A stretch of DNA of 64,000 nt from Pannonibacter phragmitetus DSM 14782 (GCF_000382365.1 NZ_KB908234.1:18503-82502); one strand, 5' to 3'; numbered from the stretch's first letter, positions 50,504 through 61,500 are shown. Notes: generated by a model from the letters alone, not told the origin. Numbers and translations: made by a program.

Positions 50504-50920
50504 ATGAACCGGAAGCCCATACAAAATGGCTTCATCGAGAGCTTCAACGAGCGCCTGCGGGATGAACTGCTGAACGAGACCCTCTTCTCCTCACTCAGTC
50601 ACGCCCGAGCCGTGCTGGCCATTTGGCAAGCAGACTACAACGGCGCACGGCCGCGCTCGCAACTCTGCTGGCAGCCCCCGGACGAATTTGCCGCCACCTT
50701 AAACCCACGGCCGGCACTGGCGCGGCGCAATACGAAAAGCTCCGCGCCATTGCCCACCACTTCACAGGCCCATCAGGCCAAAAACCAAAGCCGGGAACGA
50801 ACTCAAAACTGGATGAAACTTGGCGGCAAGGTCACGAGCAAGCTCACCCGCACGCCACAGGTCAGTCGGCTTGCGAGAGTTTGGTTCAGCAGCGCTGACG
50901 GCAGCCGTGTGTCTCGATAG
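50504..50920 (+). pseudogene. Remnant of IS3-family transposase OrfB (C-terminal end)
   Basis: [20 protein letters not shown], then [20 protein letters not shown] and [10 protein letters not shown], matches the end of the DDE integrase core of IS3-family OrfB, including the final catalytic Glu region (FIESFN). The catalytic D residues upstream are absent. Homology ends near 50710, and the rest of the open frame is not transposase-like. It abuts the 3' end of the defence operon. Confidence 0.8.
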
Positions 50921-50938
50921 AACGCTTTACGAGCTGCT

Positions 50939-53392
50939 TTAGGCAGCAGCATCATCACCGTCCGCGTCCAGACTCTCGATGCTGATGAGAATATGGCTGT
51001 CTCCGCCGGAGCCGGACAGCATTTCCATCAGGTTGCCGATGATGCCGAGTTTTGAACCTATCTGCTTGATCCTGGCGGGGTTGCTTTCCATCAAAAGCTT
51101 CAAGCCCGCCAGCTGCTTATATATTGAGTCTGCATCCTTCGAGTTCTGCCGAAGCAGCGCATATGGATGTTGCTCACGGCACCGCAGGAGGCCGCCGGTG
51201 ATCTGTAGCGCGTAGTTCAGAACAGTCCCGAATTTTTGGCTCTCTTGCAGTTCGATGAGAAGCGCGGCAACAAATTTCGCCGTTTTTGCTATGCGCTCTT
51301 CCGTCAGAACGGCGGGTGTTGCAACCGGACGGCTGAGGAGCGCCGCGAGAGCTGCCGCCACATTGCCCTTCGACGGCTGCTGACGAAGGAGAAGGTCAAT
51401 GGCCCGCTCCAGACGGCTTTTTTCCTTTATGATCCGGCCCATGCCGTGAAGAATGACGGTCGAAGCCGATCTGGTCTCAAGGAACACATGCGGCCTTGAA
51501 TCGAGATAAGCATGCGCTGCTTTCAGTATCTCGTCCTGCAGATCAAGCGGGCAGCGGCCAAAAGCCCAGGTGGCGGCCAGAAGGAGGGTGTTGTCCGGCA
51601 AGGGGCGGCGGCTGGAGACTGCTGACAGGCAGGCTGACGAAACGAGAGCCAGCGCGCGATCCAACGCCTTGATCAACGCTGCATCAGTCTCTTCGGGCGG
51701 CTCGCCATCGAAGTCGAGAAGATGGGCTCGTGTAAATCCGGCTCCAGGTTCGCCAGTATCGATGAGGGCAGCTTTCGAGAGAAACTCACGCAGTCTTGCC
51801 GCGTCCCGTAGTTCGAATTCCGGGATAAACGGCCCGAAGGCAGCAATACGATCACTGCCGGTCCACCGGTCAATATGGGCAAAGCCCGTTACCCTCTCCG
51901 GTACAACAGGCTTCGGCTTGAGCTCCTCTGCAATCTCTTCGAAGGATCGCGGATCATGCTCCAGTGTTGACCAGTCGAGGAAGACAGGACGGGATCGCAG
52001 GACGTCCCAGTCGTTCGATGTGACGAAAACCGCCGCCCGCCCCTGTGCCGGCATTTGCCGCAAGGCAACCTCTACCGGCTGGTTGCGAGAGGGGGGAGAG
52101 ACATCTGTGGTGGTCCACTTCCGGAATTCCGTTCCCTTTCGAAGGTAGAAGGTGACATTGCGGGCACCCGCCGGCCAGCCAAGACCTGTAACCGGTGCGG
52201 AAACATATTCCCGGTTTGCCGCAACCAGGGCATTGGCCGGCACGAGGTCGGTCAGCACGACATCTTGACCTTCGAGGACGGCGAGCGAAACCTGTTCCAG
52301 ACGATCGAGATAATGCGGGATGCCTTGCTCGATGCGGCGCCCGGCAAGCAGGGCACCTGTTGCAGCAGCCTCCCGCGGCATCAGGAGAACCGGTCTGCCA
52401 CCTGCTGCCGCCGCCACCGCCCTGCGAATGGGTTCCCGCAGTCCGGCTCCAACGGGAGTGGTCAGCAGAACGGCAGAGGCATCGGCAAGGTCCAGCGGTG
52501 GAAGGCGCAACTGGACAGTGTGAAGATCAGTCTGTGGCGGCGCTAATGACGTCCATGAACCGTTGTCGAGACGAATGATCTCCTCTTCAACCGGCGGGAC
52601 ATCCTCCAGCAGAAGTTCCCATGCCATGCGGCTCGGGCCCTGCCTGTCGAACTCTGCCAAAGGGTTGGCCGCATGTACGGCGGCTTCTGCCTGTGTGAAA
52701 AGGGATTGCAGGCCGAAGGCATCGGGACCGGTTCGAACAACCTTGCCCGTCTCTGCCCGTTCGGGCGCGAAAAGACCGGGGTGACCCTCCAGGGCACGTA
52801 ATGTCAAAACCTGAAGCACATAGCCATTGTCTGAATGGTCAATGCAGGCAACCCGCATGCCGTCGCGGGGCGCGGGGATGAGGTTCTCCTCAAGTGCGGC
52901 CAGCAATGTGGCGACTGGATGCCAGAGGAGGCGAATGGATACGCCGCGTCTGCGCAGGGCATTCAGCAGGAACTCCTGCCGTGTCTCGTCCAGTTCTGCG
53001 CGATCGGGAACTATGGCTACGACCTCGTCAGCCTGCGCCGTCAGCGCCAGGGTGGTCGCCTGCCATTGGGCGGCGCGTTCCTTGCCGTCATTTGAAGAGA
53101 GCAGGTCCTCCAGCAGGGAGCGGACGGAGATGCGGCGCTTCGGCGCTCCGGTCTTTCCCCAGCCATTGCCACGGCCGATGGGCGAATGCATGGCCTGCGG
53201 ACCGCCAATGAAATGCGGGGTAACGTCCTTTGCATCGGGATCGTGCATGGCAACAACAACAGTGCCGGTGCCGCCATCGATGATGTTGAGCGCTGAACTT
53301 CCGGCTGCGGTCTCGTCGTCCGCGTCAGGCTTTGCATCATGCACGGCAAAGTCGTGCCAGCCATTGATATCCAGTCCGGTAATCCGCCGCAT
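50939..53392 (-). CDS. Hsp70-like ATPase-fold protein of the defence operon
   Basis: An 817-residue protein. The N-terminal 400 residues have an actin/Hsp70-type layout. The first strand is RRITGLDINGWHDFAVHD, where Hsp70s have GIDLGTT. A later strand is VACIDHSDNGYVLQVLTL. An adenosine-motif-like LLTTPVGAGLREPIRRAVAA leads to MPREAAATGALLAGRRIEQG. A beta-rich substrate-binding-like region follows (YVSAPVTGLGWPAGARNVTF near 430), then about 300 helical residues. No DnaJ or GrpE is nearby, so it is not a housekeeping DnaK. It is the last gene of the operon and shares one base with the preceding gene. Hsp70-like proteins accompany some McrBC-derived defence systems. Confidence 0.7.
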   Translation of the reverse strand: MRRITGLDINGWHDFAVHDAKPDADDETAAGSSALNIIDGGTGTVVVAMHDPDAKDVTPHFIGGPQAMHSPIGRGNGWGKTGAPKRRISVRSLLEDLLSSNDGKERAAQWQATTLALTAQADEVVAIVPDRAELDETRQEFLLNALRRRGVSIRLLWHPVATLLAALEENLIPAPRDGMRVACIDHSDNGYVLQVLTLRALEGHPGLFAPERAETGKVVRTGPDAFGLQSLFTQAEAAVHAANPLAEFDRQGPSRMAWELLLEDVPPVEEEIIRLDNGSWTSLAPPQTDLHTVQLRLPPLDLADASAVLLTTPVGAGLREPIRRAVAAAAGGRPVLLMPREAAATGALLAGRRIEQGIPHYLDRLEQVSLAVLEGQDVVLTDLVPANALVAANREYVSAPVTGLGWPAGARNVTFYLRKGTEFRKWTTTDVSPPSRNQPVEVALRQMPAQGRAAVFVTSNDWDVLRSRPVFLDWSTLEHDPRSFEEIAEELKPKPVVPERVTGFAHIDRWTGSDRIAAFGPFIPEFELRDAARLREFLSKAALIDTGEPGAGFTRAHLLDFDGEPPEETDAALIKALDRALALVSSACLSAVSSRRPLPDNTLLLAATWAFGRCPLDLQDEILKAAHAYLDSRPHVFLETRSASTVILHGMGRIIKEKSRLERAIDLLLRQQPSKGNVAAALAALLSRPVATPAVLTEERIAKTAKFVAALLIELQESQKFGTVLNYALQITGGLLRCREQHPYALLRQNSKDADSIYKQLAGLKLLMESNPARIKQIGSKLGIIGNLMEMLSGSGGDSHILISIESLDADGDDAAA

Positions 53393-54978
53393 CAGCCGTC
53401 TTCCCTGTCCGAGAGGAGATGAAGCAGCGCAACACCCAGATTTTTCAAACCGTCACGCAGGCCGCCGCCCGCCGGACCGAGCGAGAGTGCAGCGCTTTGA
53501 TGCGAGGTCAACAGCGTGCTGTGATCGCCATCCGTTGGTGTAATCACCAGCATCCCGCCAATGGAGGATATGCTCTTTTGCTGGGTGCGCGGTGCGTCCT
53601 TCAGGAGAGCTGCCAGTTCAAGCAGGCGCGGTTCCGGTGTGCTGCCCTGGCTGTTCCAGAGCGGCCAGATGAGGATCGACCTCAGAAAACTTCGCGCATC
53701 ACCCACCTTGCCCACGCGAATGCAGAGTGGCGTACACCAGGGTTCGAACCCGTGCTGTTTGTGGTCGTAAACCACCTCCACGATCAGCTGTTGTCTTGCA
53801 AGATGGATGACCCCGAGTGGATTGATGCTGTCAACCCAGCACCCTCTCACCTGCTCTGACCGGAAGACCACGGGCGAGGTTGCTACAACGCGGGCGCCTT
53901 CAATGTTCTGCAGCGCAACGATGACCGCGAGTGCGCAGAACTCGTTCCATGAACGGGTTTGCCAGCGCCACAGCTCGTCCATGATGCGTTTGCGCTTCAG
54001 CAGTTTGTTCCATGCGTCCCAGATCGCAAAATAATCAGGATTGTTCAGAAGCACGAAATTGGGTGTGACATCTGCCGGAGCCTCAACAACGCCTTTCTCT
54101 GCAAGGTCAATTGCCAGCTGCCGGCAGCGCTTTCCGTAGGTCCGCACCAGAACTTCGCGGCTGCGGCGCGGGCGCTTGTCCGATGCCGCTGGCACATAAT
54201 CGGACGCAACGCGCCGGGCCAGCCTGGCATAGGCCAGAAGCACCCGGTTTTCGAGCGTGTTGAAGTTTTCCTCCCGGGCGACGGCCATGATCTTCTGCCG
54301 GTCGCCGGCCTGTTGGGCAATCGTGTCACCCGGCTGGCGGATGAGCCATGTCATGGACCGGCGGTCCAGTTCCTGCACGCGCGACAAAGGCATTTGCTTG
54401 TGGACGCGGCGTAGAATCCGGCGGGGTGTCTTGTCCAGCCGTTCTATGACATTGGGGAGAGCCCGGGCCTGCTTGACGATCTCGTCCATCCTGGGACGTT
54501 CATCCGTTTCTGATCTGAGCCAGATCTCCGACAGGTGCCTCCACATCGCCGCAGGGTCGGCAATGACGTCTTCTAAATCGCGCAGCCGGGTCCAGACACG
54601 CTTGATCCGCGACATCAGAACATCGCCATCGCCCGGCTGAATGCTGGCATCGGGGCCGGCTTCGGATGCCGGTGCATCCGGAATTGCTTTCAGCACCACA
54701 TGGATAGGGCCCGAGGGCCCTTCAATCACAAGCCCCTTGGCCTGCCGCACCGGAATGGGCGGCAGCCAGGCTTGCCGCTTGCCATCAACATTGGCTACAA
54801 ACTCGCATGTCCCGGTCCTGCCATCGATACGCGGGCCGCCTGGAACATCCGTGACGATAACCGGTGCGCAGTCCTCCAGAACCTCGACCGCAGAAGCCGC
54901 GCCGGCAATGTCGAGATAGGATGATCTTGACCGGTCAGACAAGGCCCAGGGCCGGAACCAGAGGTCGAGAAACGTCAT
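53392..54978 (-). CDS. DUF2357/McrC-like protein of the defence operon
   Basis: A 528-residue protein. An N-terminal beta-rich part is followed by the DUF2357-like helical block: REENFNTLENRVLLAYARLA near 236, then NPDYFAIWDAWNKLLKRKRI near 320 and WQTRSWNEFCALAVIVALQN near 347. A weak PD-(D/E)xK-like segment comes after (CWVDSINPLGVIHL, then LIVEVVYDHK near 408). In McrC the nuclease normally reads D...E/DxK. Here the second half is EVVYDHK, so catalytic competence is uncertain. As the partner of the McrB-type gene 4 bp upstream, it would be the McrC-like subunit. Confidence 0.65.
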   Translation of the reverse strand: MTFLDLWFRPWALSDRSRSSYLDIAGAASAVEVLEDCAPVIVTDVPGGPRIDGRTGTCEFVANVDGKRQAWLPPIPVRQAKGLVIEGPSGPIHVVLKAIPDAPASEAGPDASIQPGDGDVLMSRIKRVWTRLRDLEDVIADPAAMWRHLSEIWLRSETDERPRMDEIVKQARALPNVIERLDKTPRRILRRVHKQMPLSRVQELDRRSMTWLIRQPGDTIAQQAGDRQKIMAVAREENFNTLENRVLLAYARLARRVASDYVPAASDKRPRRSREVLVRTYGKRCRQLAIDLAEKGVVEAPADVTPNFVLLNNPDYFAIWDAWNKLLKRKRIMDELWRWQTRSWNEFCALAVIVALQNIEGARVVATSPVVFRSEQVRGCWVDSINPLGVIHLARQQLIVEVVYDHKQHGFEPWCTPLCIRVGKVGDARSFLRSILIWPLWNSQGSTPEPRLLELAALLKDAPRTQQKSISSIGGMLVITPTDGDHSTLLTSHQSAALSLGPAGGGLRDGLKNLGVALLHLLSDREDG

Positions 54979-54982
54979 TCGC

Positions 54983-57151
54983 TCAATTGCCCGTGGTTCT
55001 GGTCATGCCGCGCCAGTTGAACATGCCGCTACCCTCTGTTTGACTTTGGATGATTTCTTCCAACCGCTGGGCAAGTGCGCTGTCATTCATGTCTTCCCGA
55101 ATAAGCTGTTTTAGCTCATCGAATCTCTGGCGGTGCTCCTCGATACTAAGGCCGCGAAGCTTGGGCATGATGCGTAATTCGATCTGGTCTGCCAGAGGCT
55201 TCCGAACATCGGCCGGATGTCCGTTTTCCTGCGGATAGTTTGCGACATAGGCGCTTATCGCGGCGTTGAGCCGATGCCCGAAAGGGCGCCCGCAATTGTT
55301 CATGATCTCTGCCAATCGCCGGATTGTCTGGCGGACCTTGCTTGTATCGCCGGAGGCAAGGTGTGCAGGTTGCCTGATCCAGCTGCGCCAGGTTCCGAAG
55401 GAAAGACGCCGGTCTGGCGGTGGCCCGCTTTCGGCTGTCTTGACTTCCGGGAAGTCCTCCGGAGCCGCGAACTGCATGATGTTGCCGCGGTCGAGCACCT
55501 TATCGGACAGTGACAAAGTGCTCTCATCGTCGTTCATTGTGCCGACAAACAGCATGTTGTGGGAGGGGTAGAGACGAACCGGACCTTCCTTGCGGCCACG
55601 GATATCGATCGGAATCATGGCATCGCGGCGTTCCTCTTCCTCCAACTTTCTCTGATACATTGGCCGTGCCTCAAGGCGGCTCAGGAATTCCGAGAAATAG
55701 TGTTCGACGCGAGCAAGGTTCATTTCGTCGAGCAGGACGATCATCATGTCGTCGTGGTGCGATTGCCCGGCAGGAGCATTGGCTGTCAGCCCGAATTGCA
55801 TTTTGCGCTGCGGAACCGTCTGGTGCGATTGCCCGCCGGTGCCACCAGCGGCCAGGCCCGATGTGTTGTATGGATCCAGATGGACCAGCGCCCGGGCCAG
55901 ATCGGTGGCCCGGAAGCGCTTTTCGATGTAGTTGTAGAAGCCCAGAAGATCCTGCGGGCTGTCCCAGCGGGGTTCGACAGCAAAGGGCAGGAAGCGGATG
56001 CCCATCGCTTCGGCGTAGCGCCGCGGCAGCAGGCTTTTGCCTGTTCCGGAGACGCCGGCGAGAACGGTCAACTGGGCGTAATCGTTGATCTTGAGAGAGG
56101 TATGGAAGGCTTTGACCACCCGGTCCGGGTAAGTCAGGTTCAGGTCCAAAAGATGCTGGCGGACACCATGAAGGGCTTGCTCCTCTCCTTCCGGGCGGTA
56201 GGCCGAACGGGGCGTCTTCAGGACGCTGGGGGGCGAGCGCAAGTCTTCAAGAACACGCTCGTCAAAGACGGCGTCCTTTGCGGTTCCATCGCCAGTCTCT
56301 GAGCGCAACCGCTCGATGTCTTCCTCGATAGCGGTCTTGCGGCTTTCCAGAGAACGGACCTTGTCATCAAGGTGCCTGAACTGCTGCAACCTGGCTTCAA
56401 GAGGCGCTGTCTGCTGGAGGATGCGGGTGTGGTTTGCCTCCGCTTCGCGCAAGTCGCTGTCCAGTTTTGTCAGCCGGTCTTTCAGCTGCTCGACATCGTT
56501 CTGGAGTGCCGCCTTCAACGCTGTCAGTTCCGTTACCTCCCCACGTGCGCCCAGCAGGACGCCACGTTCGGCGCGCAGCTGATCGACTTCGCGCAGGATG
56601 GTGTCCTGCTCGGCCTTCAGTTCCGCGATCCTGGCCTCCAGACCGGCAGGGATGTCCTCCATCTTCGCCTTGCGGTCATTGATTTCCTTTTCAAGCCCTG
56701 CCAGTTCGGCCTGCTTTTTCGACAGGGTGCCGGACAGGTTCTCCAGCTCGGTCCGAACCTGTTCAAGGGCTTCCTGGCGTCCGGCAAGCTCCGTAGCTGC
56801 TTCTGCAGCAAGCCGCTTCACTTCATCGATCTGCACCCTTGCATCGGCCAGTCCGTCCATTTCCAGCAGGAGCGACTCCCGCCGTTGCTCCAGTGCGCCG
56901 ATTTCGGCGGCAATGGTTTCGCGGGCGCCAATCTTGCGATTGATCTCCTCGAGAGCGATTTCCTTTTCAACGAGCTCGCTTTTTCGCCTGTTGATGCGGT
57001 CCTCGAGGTCCATCAGGGTCGAAACAAAGGGCATGTTCCGGCGCTGTCTCTCGAAAAGCGATATGGATACGACGCCCACGACTGTGGCGAGAATGGCCGC
57101 GAGAAAGATCAGAAGCAGCACGTAGGGACTGGAGGCAAGTATCTCTAGCAT
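54983..57151 (-). CDS. Membrane-anchored coiled-coil McrB-type AAA+ protein
   Basis: A 722-residue protein. One N-terminal transmembrane helix (LLLIFLAAILATVVGVVSIS, about 12-31) is followed by some 260 residues of coiled coil. A McrB-family AAA+ domain follows: Walker A AGVSGTGKSLLPRRYAEAMG near 364, and Walker B with the McrB signature VLLDEMNLARVEHYFSEFL near 470. A sensor segment FVGTMNDDESTLSLSDKVLD lies near 534. McrB proteins form GTP-driven hexamers that activate McrC. The membrane anchor and long coiled coil are unlike classical McrB and typical of coiled-coil McrBC derivatives. It starts 3 bp after the coiled-coil gene upstream. Confidence 0.88.
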   Translation of the reverse strand: MLEILASSPYVLLLIFLAAILATVVGVVSISLFERQRRNMPFVSTLMDLEDRINRRKSELVEKEIALEEINRKIGARETIAAEIGALEQRRESLLLEMDGLADARVQIDEVKRLAAEAATELAGRQEALEQVRTELENLSGTLSKKQAELAGLEKEINDRKAKMEDIPAGLEARIAELKAEQDTILREVDQLRAERGVLLGARGEVTELTALKAALQNDVEQLKDRLTKLDSDLREAEANHTRILQQTAPLEARLQQFRHLDDKVRSLESRKTAIEEDIERLRSETGDGTAKDAVFDERVLEDLRSPPSVLKTPRSAYRPEGEEQALHGVRQHLLDLNLTYPDRVVKAFHTSLKINDYAQLTVLAGVSGTGKSLLPRRYAEAMGIRFLPFAVEPRWDSPQDLLGFYNYIEKRFRATDLARALVHLDPYNTSGLAAGGTGGQSHQTVPQRKMQFGLTANAPAGQSHHDDMMIVLLDEMNLARVEHYFSEFLSRLEARPMYQRKLEEEERRDAMIPIDIRGRKEGPVRLYPSHNMLFVGTMNDDESTLSLSDKVLDRGNIMQFAAPEDFPEVKTAESGPPPDRRLSFGTWRSWIRQPAHLASGDTSKVRQTIRRLAEIMNNCGRPFGHRLNAAISAYVANYPQENGHPADVRKPLADQIELRIMPKLRGLSIEEHRQRFDELKQLIREDMNDSALAQRLEEIIQSQTEGSGMFNWRGMTRTTGN

Positions 57152-57154
57152 CAG

Positions 57155-58534
57155 TTATTGTCCTTGCGTATTGCTTGCTGCGGGCGTGGTTCCGATTGGC
57201 GCCGTGTTCGGCGGAGGTGCGGCGGCGAGGCTCTGCCGCAGGGCAGCCAGGGCGGCTTCGAGTTCCGATCGCGTTTTCGTTTGTTGCGCAATGGTCTCGT
57301 CGAGCGCGGTCACCTCCATGCCCTTCTCTGCAAGTGTTGCCTTGCGGGCGGTGAGTGCAGTGACTTCGCTCTGGAGGCTGTCGCGCTGAACGGTAAGGCT
57401 GCCGATGCTGGTCATCAGCTCCTTCTGCCGCGCCGTTGCAGCTTCCACCTCGCCCGAAACCCTTGCCAGGCCGCTCTGCAGGGCAGTGAGACGGTCGCTC
57501 TCGCTTCTCGTGGTCAGCAACTGCTGCCGTGCAGCTGATAGCTGGCTCTCCACATCCGCCAACTGCTTCCTGCCAGCTTCAATGGATGCGTTCAGCGCGG
57601 CCAGTTGCGGCCCCAGTTTTTGCAGGCCGTCAGTCAGCGCCTGTTGCTGGGCCATCGTATTTGCGAGATCGCTGGCTGCCGAGACCTGCCGTTCACGCGC
57701 TGCTGCGGCATCATCCTCATCACGCTCGCGCTTGGAAGATGCCTCATCAGCTGCCTCGCGTGCGGCATCCCTCGCACTTTCGGCGATCTGGCGGTCACTT
57801 TGCGCCTTGGCAACGTCGTTCAATGCCTGCCGCAGTTCGGTGCCGGCTTTCGTCAGGTCGGACTGTGCCTTTGCAAGCTGGGCATCTATGTCTTTCTTGG
57901 CGGTAAGTGCCCGGTCTTGCTGGTTCTTGATTTCGGCCAATGCAGGCCCGCTTTTCGCCTTGGCGGATGCAAGCTCCTGCTCGGCCGCCGCCTTGTCTTG
58001 CCGCGCCTTTGCCGCATCGGAAAGAAGCCGGTCACGATCCGCCGTAACGCCGGATATCTGCGCCCTGAGGTCTTTCAGCTCCGCTTCAGCCTTTTCACGT
58101 GCGGCGCTCGCCGTCTGCAGCTCGCTCCTGGCGTTCGCGGCCTCCTGCGTCACGTTTCGCAGCTCTTCGCGCGCATTTTCAAGCGTCTGCAATTCGGCTT
58201 CCTTGCTGGCGAGCTGACGGTTCAGGTCGACAAGCATGGCGTTGCTTCTTCCCAGGTCTTCCTGCGTCTTTGCGAAATCGCTCTGAAGGTTCCGGTGAGC
58301 TGCGATGCGTGCGTCAAGATCGGCGCGTTCGGCACGGGTCTGGTTCTCAGCCGCCGAGACACTCATCTCGCGTTCGCTGAACACCTTGTGGCGCTCCATG
58401 AACACGACGATTGCCGCGAGGTTGAAAAGGATTGTGACCATCGCGAAAACAAGCGAAATCGCCCACAACGAGGAGCGTTCCGGCTTGCGTCCGGAGGTAT
58501 CAACGGCGTCCGAGGTCGGAGTCGATGAGTTCAA
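57155..58534 (-). CDS. Membrane-anchored SMC-like coiled-coil protein of the defence operon
   Basis: A 459-residue protein with one transmembrane helix (LWAISLVFAMVTILFNLAAI, about 23-42). Almost continuous Ala/Glu/Gln/Arg-rich heptads follow to residue 430, then a short Pro/Thr tail. No enzymatic motif is visible. The start lies 35 bp inside the 3' end of the helicase gene, so the two are translationally coupled. It probably forms a long rod beside the coiled coil of the AAA+ protein at the membrane. Confidence 0.75.
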   Translation of the reverse strand: MNSSTPTSDAVDTSGRKPERSSLWAISLVFAMVTILFNLAAIVVFMERHKVFSEREMSVSAAENQTRAERADLDARIAAHRNLQSDFAKTQEDLGRSNAMLVDLNRQLASKEAELQTLENAREELRNVTQEAANARSELQTASAAREKAEAELKDLRAQISGVTADRDRLLSDAAKARQDKAAAEQELASAKAKSGPALAEIKNQQDRALTAKKDIDAQLAKAQSDLTKAGTELRQALNDVAKAQSDRQIAESARDAAREAADEASSKRERDEDDAAAARERQVSAASDLANTMAQQQALTDGLQKLGPQLAALNASIEAGRKQLADVESQLSAARQQLLTTRSESDRLTALQSGLARVSGEVEAATARQKELMTSIGSLTVQRDSLQSEVTALTARKATLAEKGMEVTALDETIAQQTKTRSELEAALAALRQSLAAAPPPNTAPIGTTPAASNTQGQ

Positions 58535-61500
58535 GGCAATTCTCCATATCGCGGTCTATTTCGGACACCCAGAAGCGGCGGACCTTCCAGCCGCGGGCTT
58601 TCATTTCCCTGTCGCGCAGCACATCCGACACCTTGCGGTTACCATCGGCATCGGTGTGCCAGGCGCGGCCATCCACCTCGACATCGAGTTTCACGCCGTT
58701 GTGAAACAAGGCGATATCGAGAAACCTGTTGCCGGCCGGATATTGCTTTTCGGGCTTCAGACCCCGGCGCTCCAACGCGTTGTAAAGACGCTCTTCCCAG
58801 ACGCTGTCGAAGCCCTCGCGGCGGCGCTGGCCCGGACTTGTTGCATGATGCGCCAGCCGCCATAGAGGCTTGATCGGTGACTTGCGGGCAGCAGACAGAT
58901 CGCCGATGACGACACAAACGGCCTTGGCACGGCTGACCGCCACGTTGAACCTGCGTGCTTCCTTTGCCAGAAAGTTGGTTACCCCGAAGGGCGCGCCTTC
59001 CGTGTAGACTGTCGAGAAGAAGATGACGTCAGCCTCGCCACCTTGAAACTTGTCGATGGTGGCGATCTTCAGCCGGACGCGTTGCTGAAGCTCTTCAGGG
59101 AGCAGACGGTCGACCGCCCGCCGTATTCCGGCAACCTGACCGACAAAAGGCGACAGTGCGCCGATGGTGCCCTCGAATGTGTGGTCAGACGCCAGAAGCG
59201 CAATGCGCCGCGCCGCCTCTTCCGCTTCAGCTTCATTCAGGTTCTGATCGTCTACGCGGATGGTTTGGCCCTTTACATCCACCCATTCGATGCCCGCCTT
59301 GTAGCCAGGCGCCTTCGCCAGCTCCTCGTCTTTGCACCGGCCAATGAGATGGCCTTGATAAAATTCATCATTCAGATAGCCGATGATGCCCGGTGCCGAG
59401 CGGAACTGGTCCGCCAGAAAATGATGGGCTTTGGCAGGCCGCATGTCCGCAAAGCCGAAAAGAGAGTTCTTGCTCTGCGCAATGCGTGCGCGTCCTGCTC
59501 GCGGTAGCTTGGCCGCATCCATCAACGCATTTTCCTGCTGGAGAGAAAGCTGCGGCACGAAGGAAAGCTGTTCGGGATCGCCCACCACAGCCGCCCGTTT
59601 GGCCCGGAAGAACAGTGGCAGTGCCGAGGCAATGTCGCATTGGCTTGCTTCGTCGATGATCAGAAGGTCAAAAAGGCCGGCAACCAGCGGGATGCGCGAG
59701 GGCACTGACAGGGTGCTGACTGCCCAGACCGGACGGTGCCGCAACAGGAGGCGAGCCTCCTTTGCTGCGAGACCGCGTGCTTTGGTGATGCCGGAGAATT
59801 CAAGCTCCTTGATGTCTTCGAGCAGCGTTTTTCGCTCGCCTGCACCAAGGCCAGTAATCTGGGCAAAGAGCGTGCGCAGTTCCCCGGTGAGCCTTTCGAG
59901 ATAATCGGTACCTTCTGCGGGAAGGGACGCCGCATCCGGCGTATGCGGCAAGCTCTCCAGAAGGCTGCGCAATTGCGCTATCCGGCGCCTCAGTTCCTCC
60001 GGTGTGGCCTTGCCTGGATCGAACGCCGGGGTCCCGCCGGGTTTGTTTTTCCGAAATAGCGAGACAATCCAGTCCGCCAAGCTCCAAAGCAAGCGCTTGT
60101 CATTTTTCTTGTCATCATGCGTGCCGGAGGAGCCCTCCAGACGCACCAGCCGGTCCTGAAGGCGGTCCATTTCCAGCCCGCTTTGCGTCCTTTTTTGGCG
60201 GATGGCTTTGGCTTCGGTCAGGGCACGCGCCAGCCTGAAGTCAGGCATCCCGGTGGCAAGCCCGGAGACAGGCTCAGATGCAGCCAGCAATTTCAGCTCG
60301 GCAAGAAAATTGGTGTCGCGCTCTCCCTCGGCATCCCGGCCACGGATGACAACAGGACTATCCCCGCAGATATCCGCCAGGCGGCGCTCCACCTCGTCCA
60401 GCGCCTGATGGTTCTTGGACGCGAAAAGCACCGTTTGCCTTGCTGCCACCGCAGATGCGATCACCGAAACAATAACGTCGCTTTTGCCGGTTCCGGGCGG
60501 TCCTTGCACCACAGTCAGCGGCTTGGTCAGGATATCGCAGGCTGCGGCGAACTGCCGGTCGGTGAGATCGCGGAGCTGAAGCAGCTTTGCATCCTCTTCA
60601 TCGGGCCCGCTCAGGCCTTCATCTGCGAAAAGCGCCTCCATCGCGGTTCCGCGTGTCTCATCAACTGGCATGTCAGCCATCGCGGCAAGGTCATTGGCCG
60701 TGCCCTGCGTGTAGGTTCTATCTGCGGGAAGGAAGAGGGCCGCAGCGTTGCAGATTCCCTCCTTGTCAGCCGTGATGATATCGTCGAGTTTCCCGGCTGC
60801 CAGATTGCCAGCACCAAGTGTTGCCGCAACGTTCCGCAGACGCCGTGTCACCGCACCGAGGTCGCGATCCTCGCCTTCCGGGAAGAGCCGGTCTGTCAGA
60901 TCGTCAGCCTTCCATCGCTTGCGCGCTGTCACCTTCTTCAGCCACTCGGGATTGATCACCGGGTCGGCTGTGCGAACAACGATCTTGAGGTGATCATGCG
61001 TCACCTCCCATTCCGCTGGAAGCAGAAGTGCCGGCAGAACTTCCATGCCGCCCGTCGAGTCCAGCAGCGTCAGGGGATAACCGATGGCGCAGGTTCGCTC
61101 CGGCCTTTTGACGAGCGCCTCGCGAAACGTTTCCGGCAAATTCTCCAATGGCACGCGGACAAGGGCGTTGCTCCACCAGTCTCCCGCAGCCGACAGCATC
61201 TGCCATGATGTGCCATGGTTTGATGCCAGCTGCAGAATCTTGCCACGCGGGTCGGAGCGCTGCGTTGCAGCGTAATAGGCCAGCAGCTCCCGCCAGATGC
61301 CGGACAGCGGCATCGCGCTGGAGGCGGACGCTTCGGGCAGCGGGCTGACGGTTTCAGGCTCCATCCGCGAATACTGGCCACGGACGGCGCGCAGGACTGG
61401 CGCATCATCGCTTGCGCGTCCCGGCAGACCCGGGCTGCCGTTGCCGCCCTTCGGATCAGGCCCGCCGTTGAAACGGGACAGGACCCAGCGATCTCCAGAG

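Noticed and set aside
50939..53392. Reading the Hsp70-like gene as a chromosomal DnaK
   Set aside because: The phosphate-loop motif differs (GLDINGW rather than GIDLGTT), the C terminus is unrelated, and no dnaJ or grpE adjoins it. It is locked into the defence operon by overlap.
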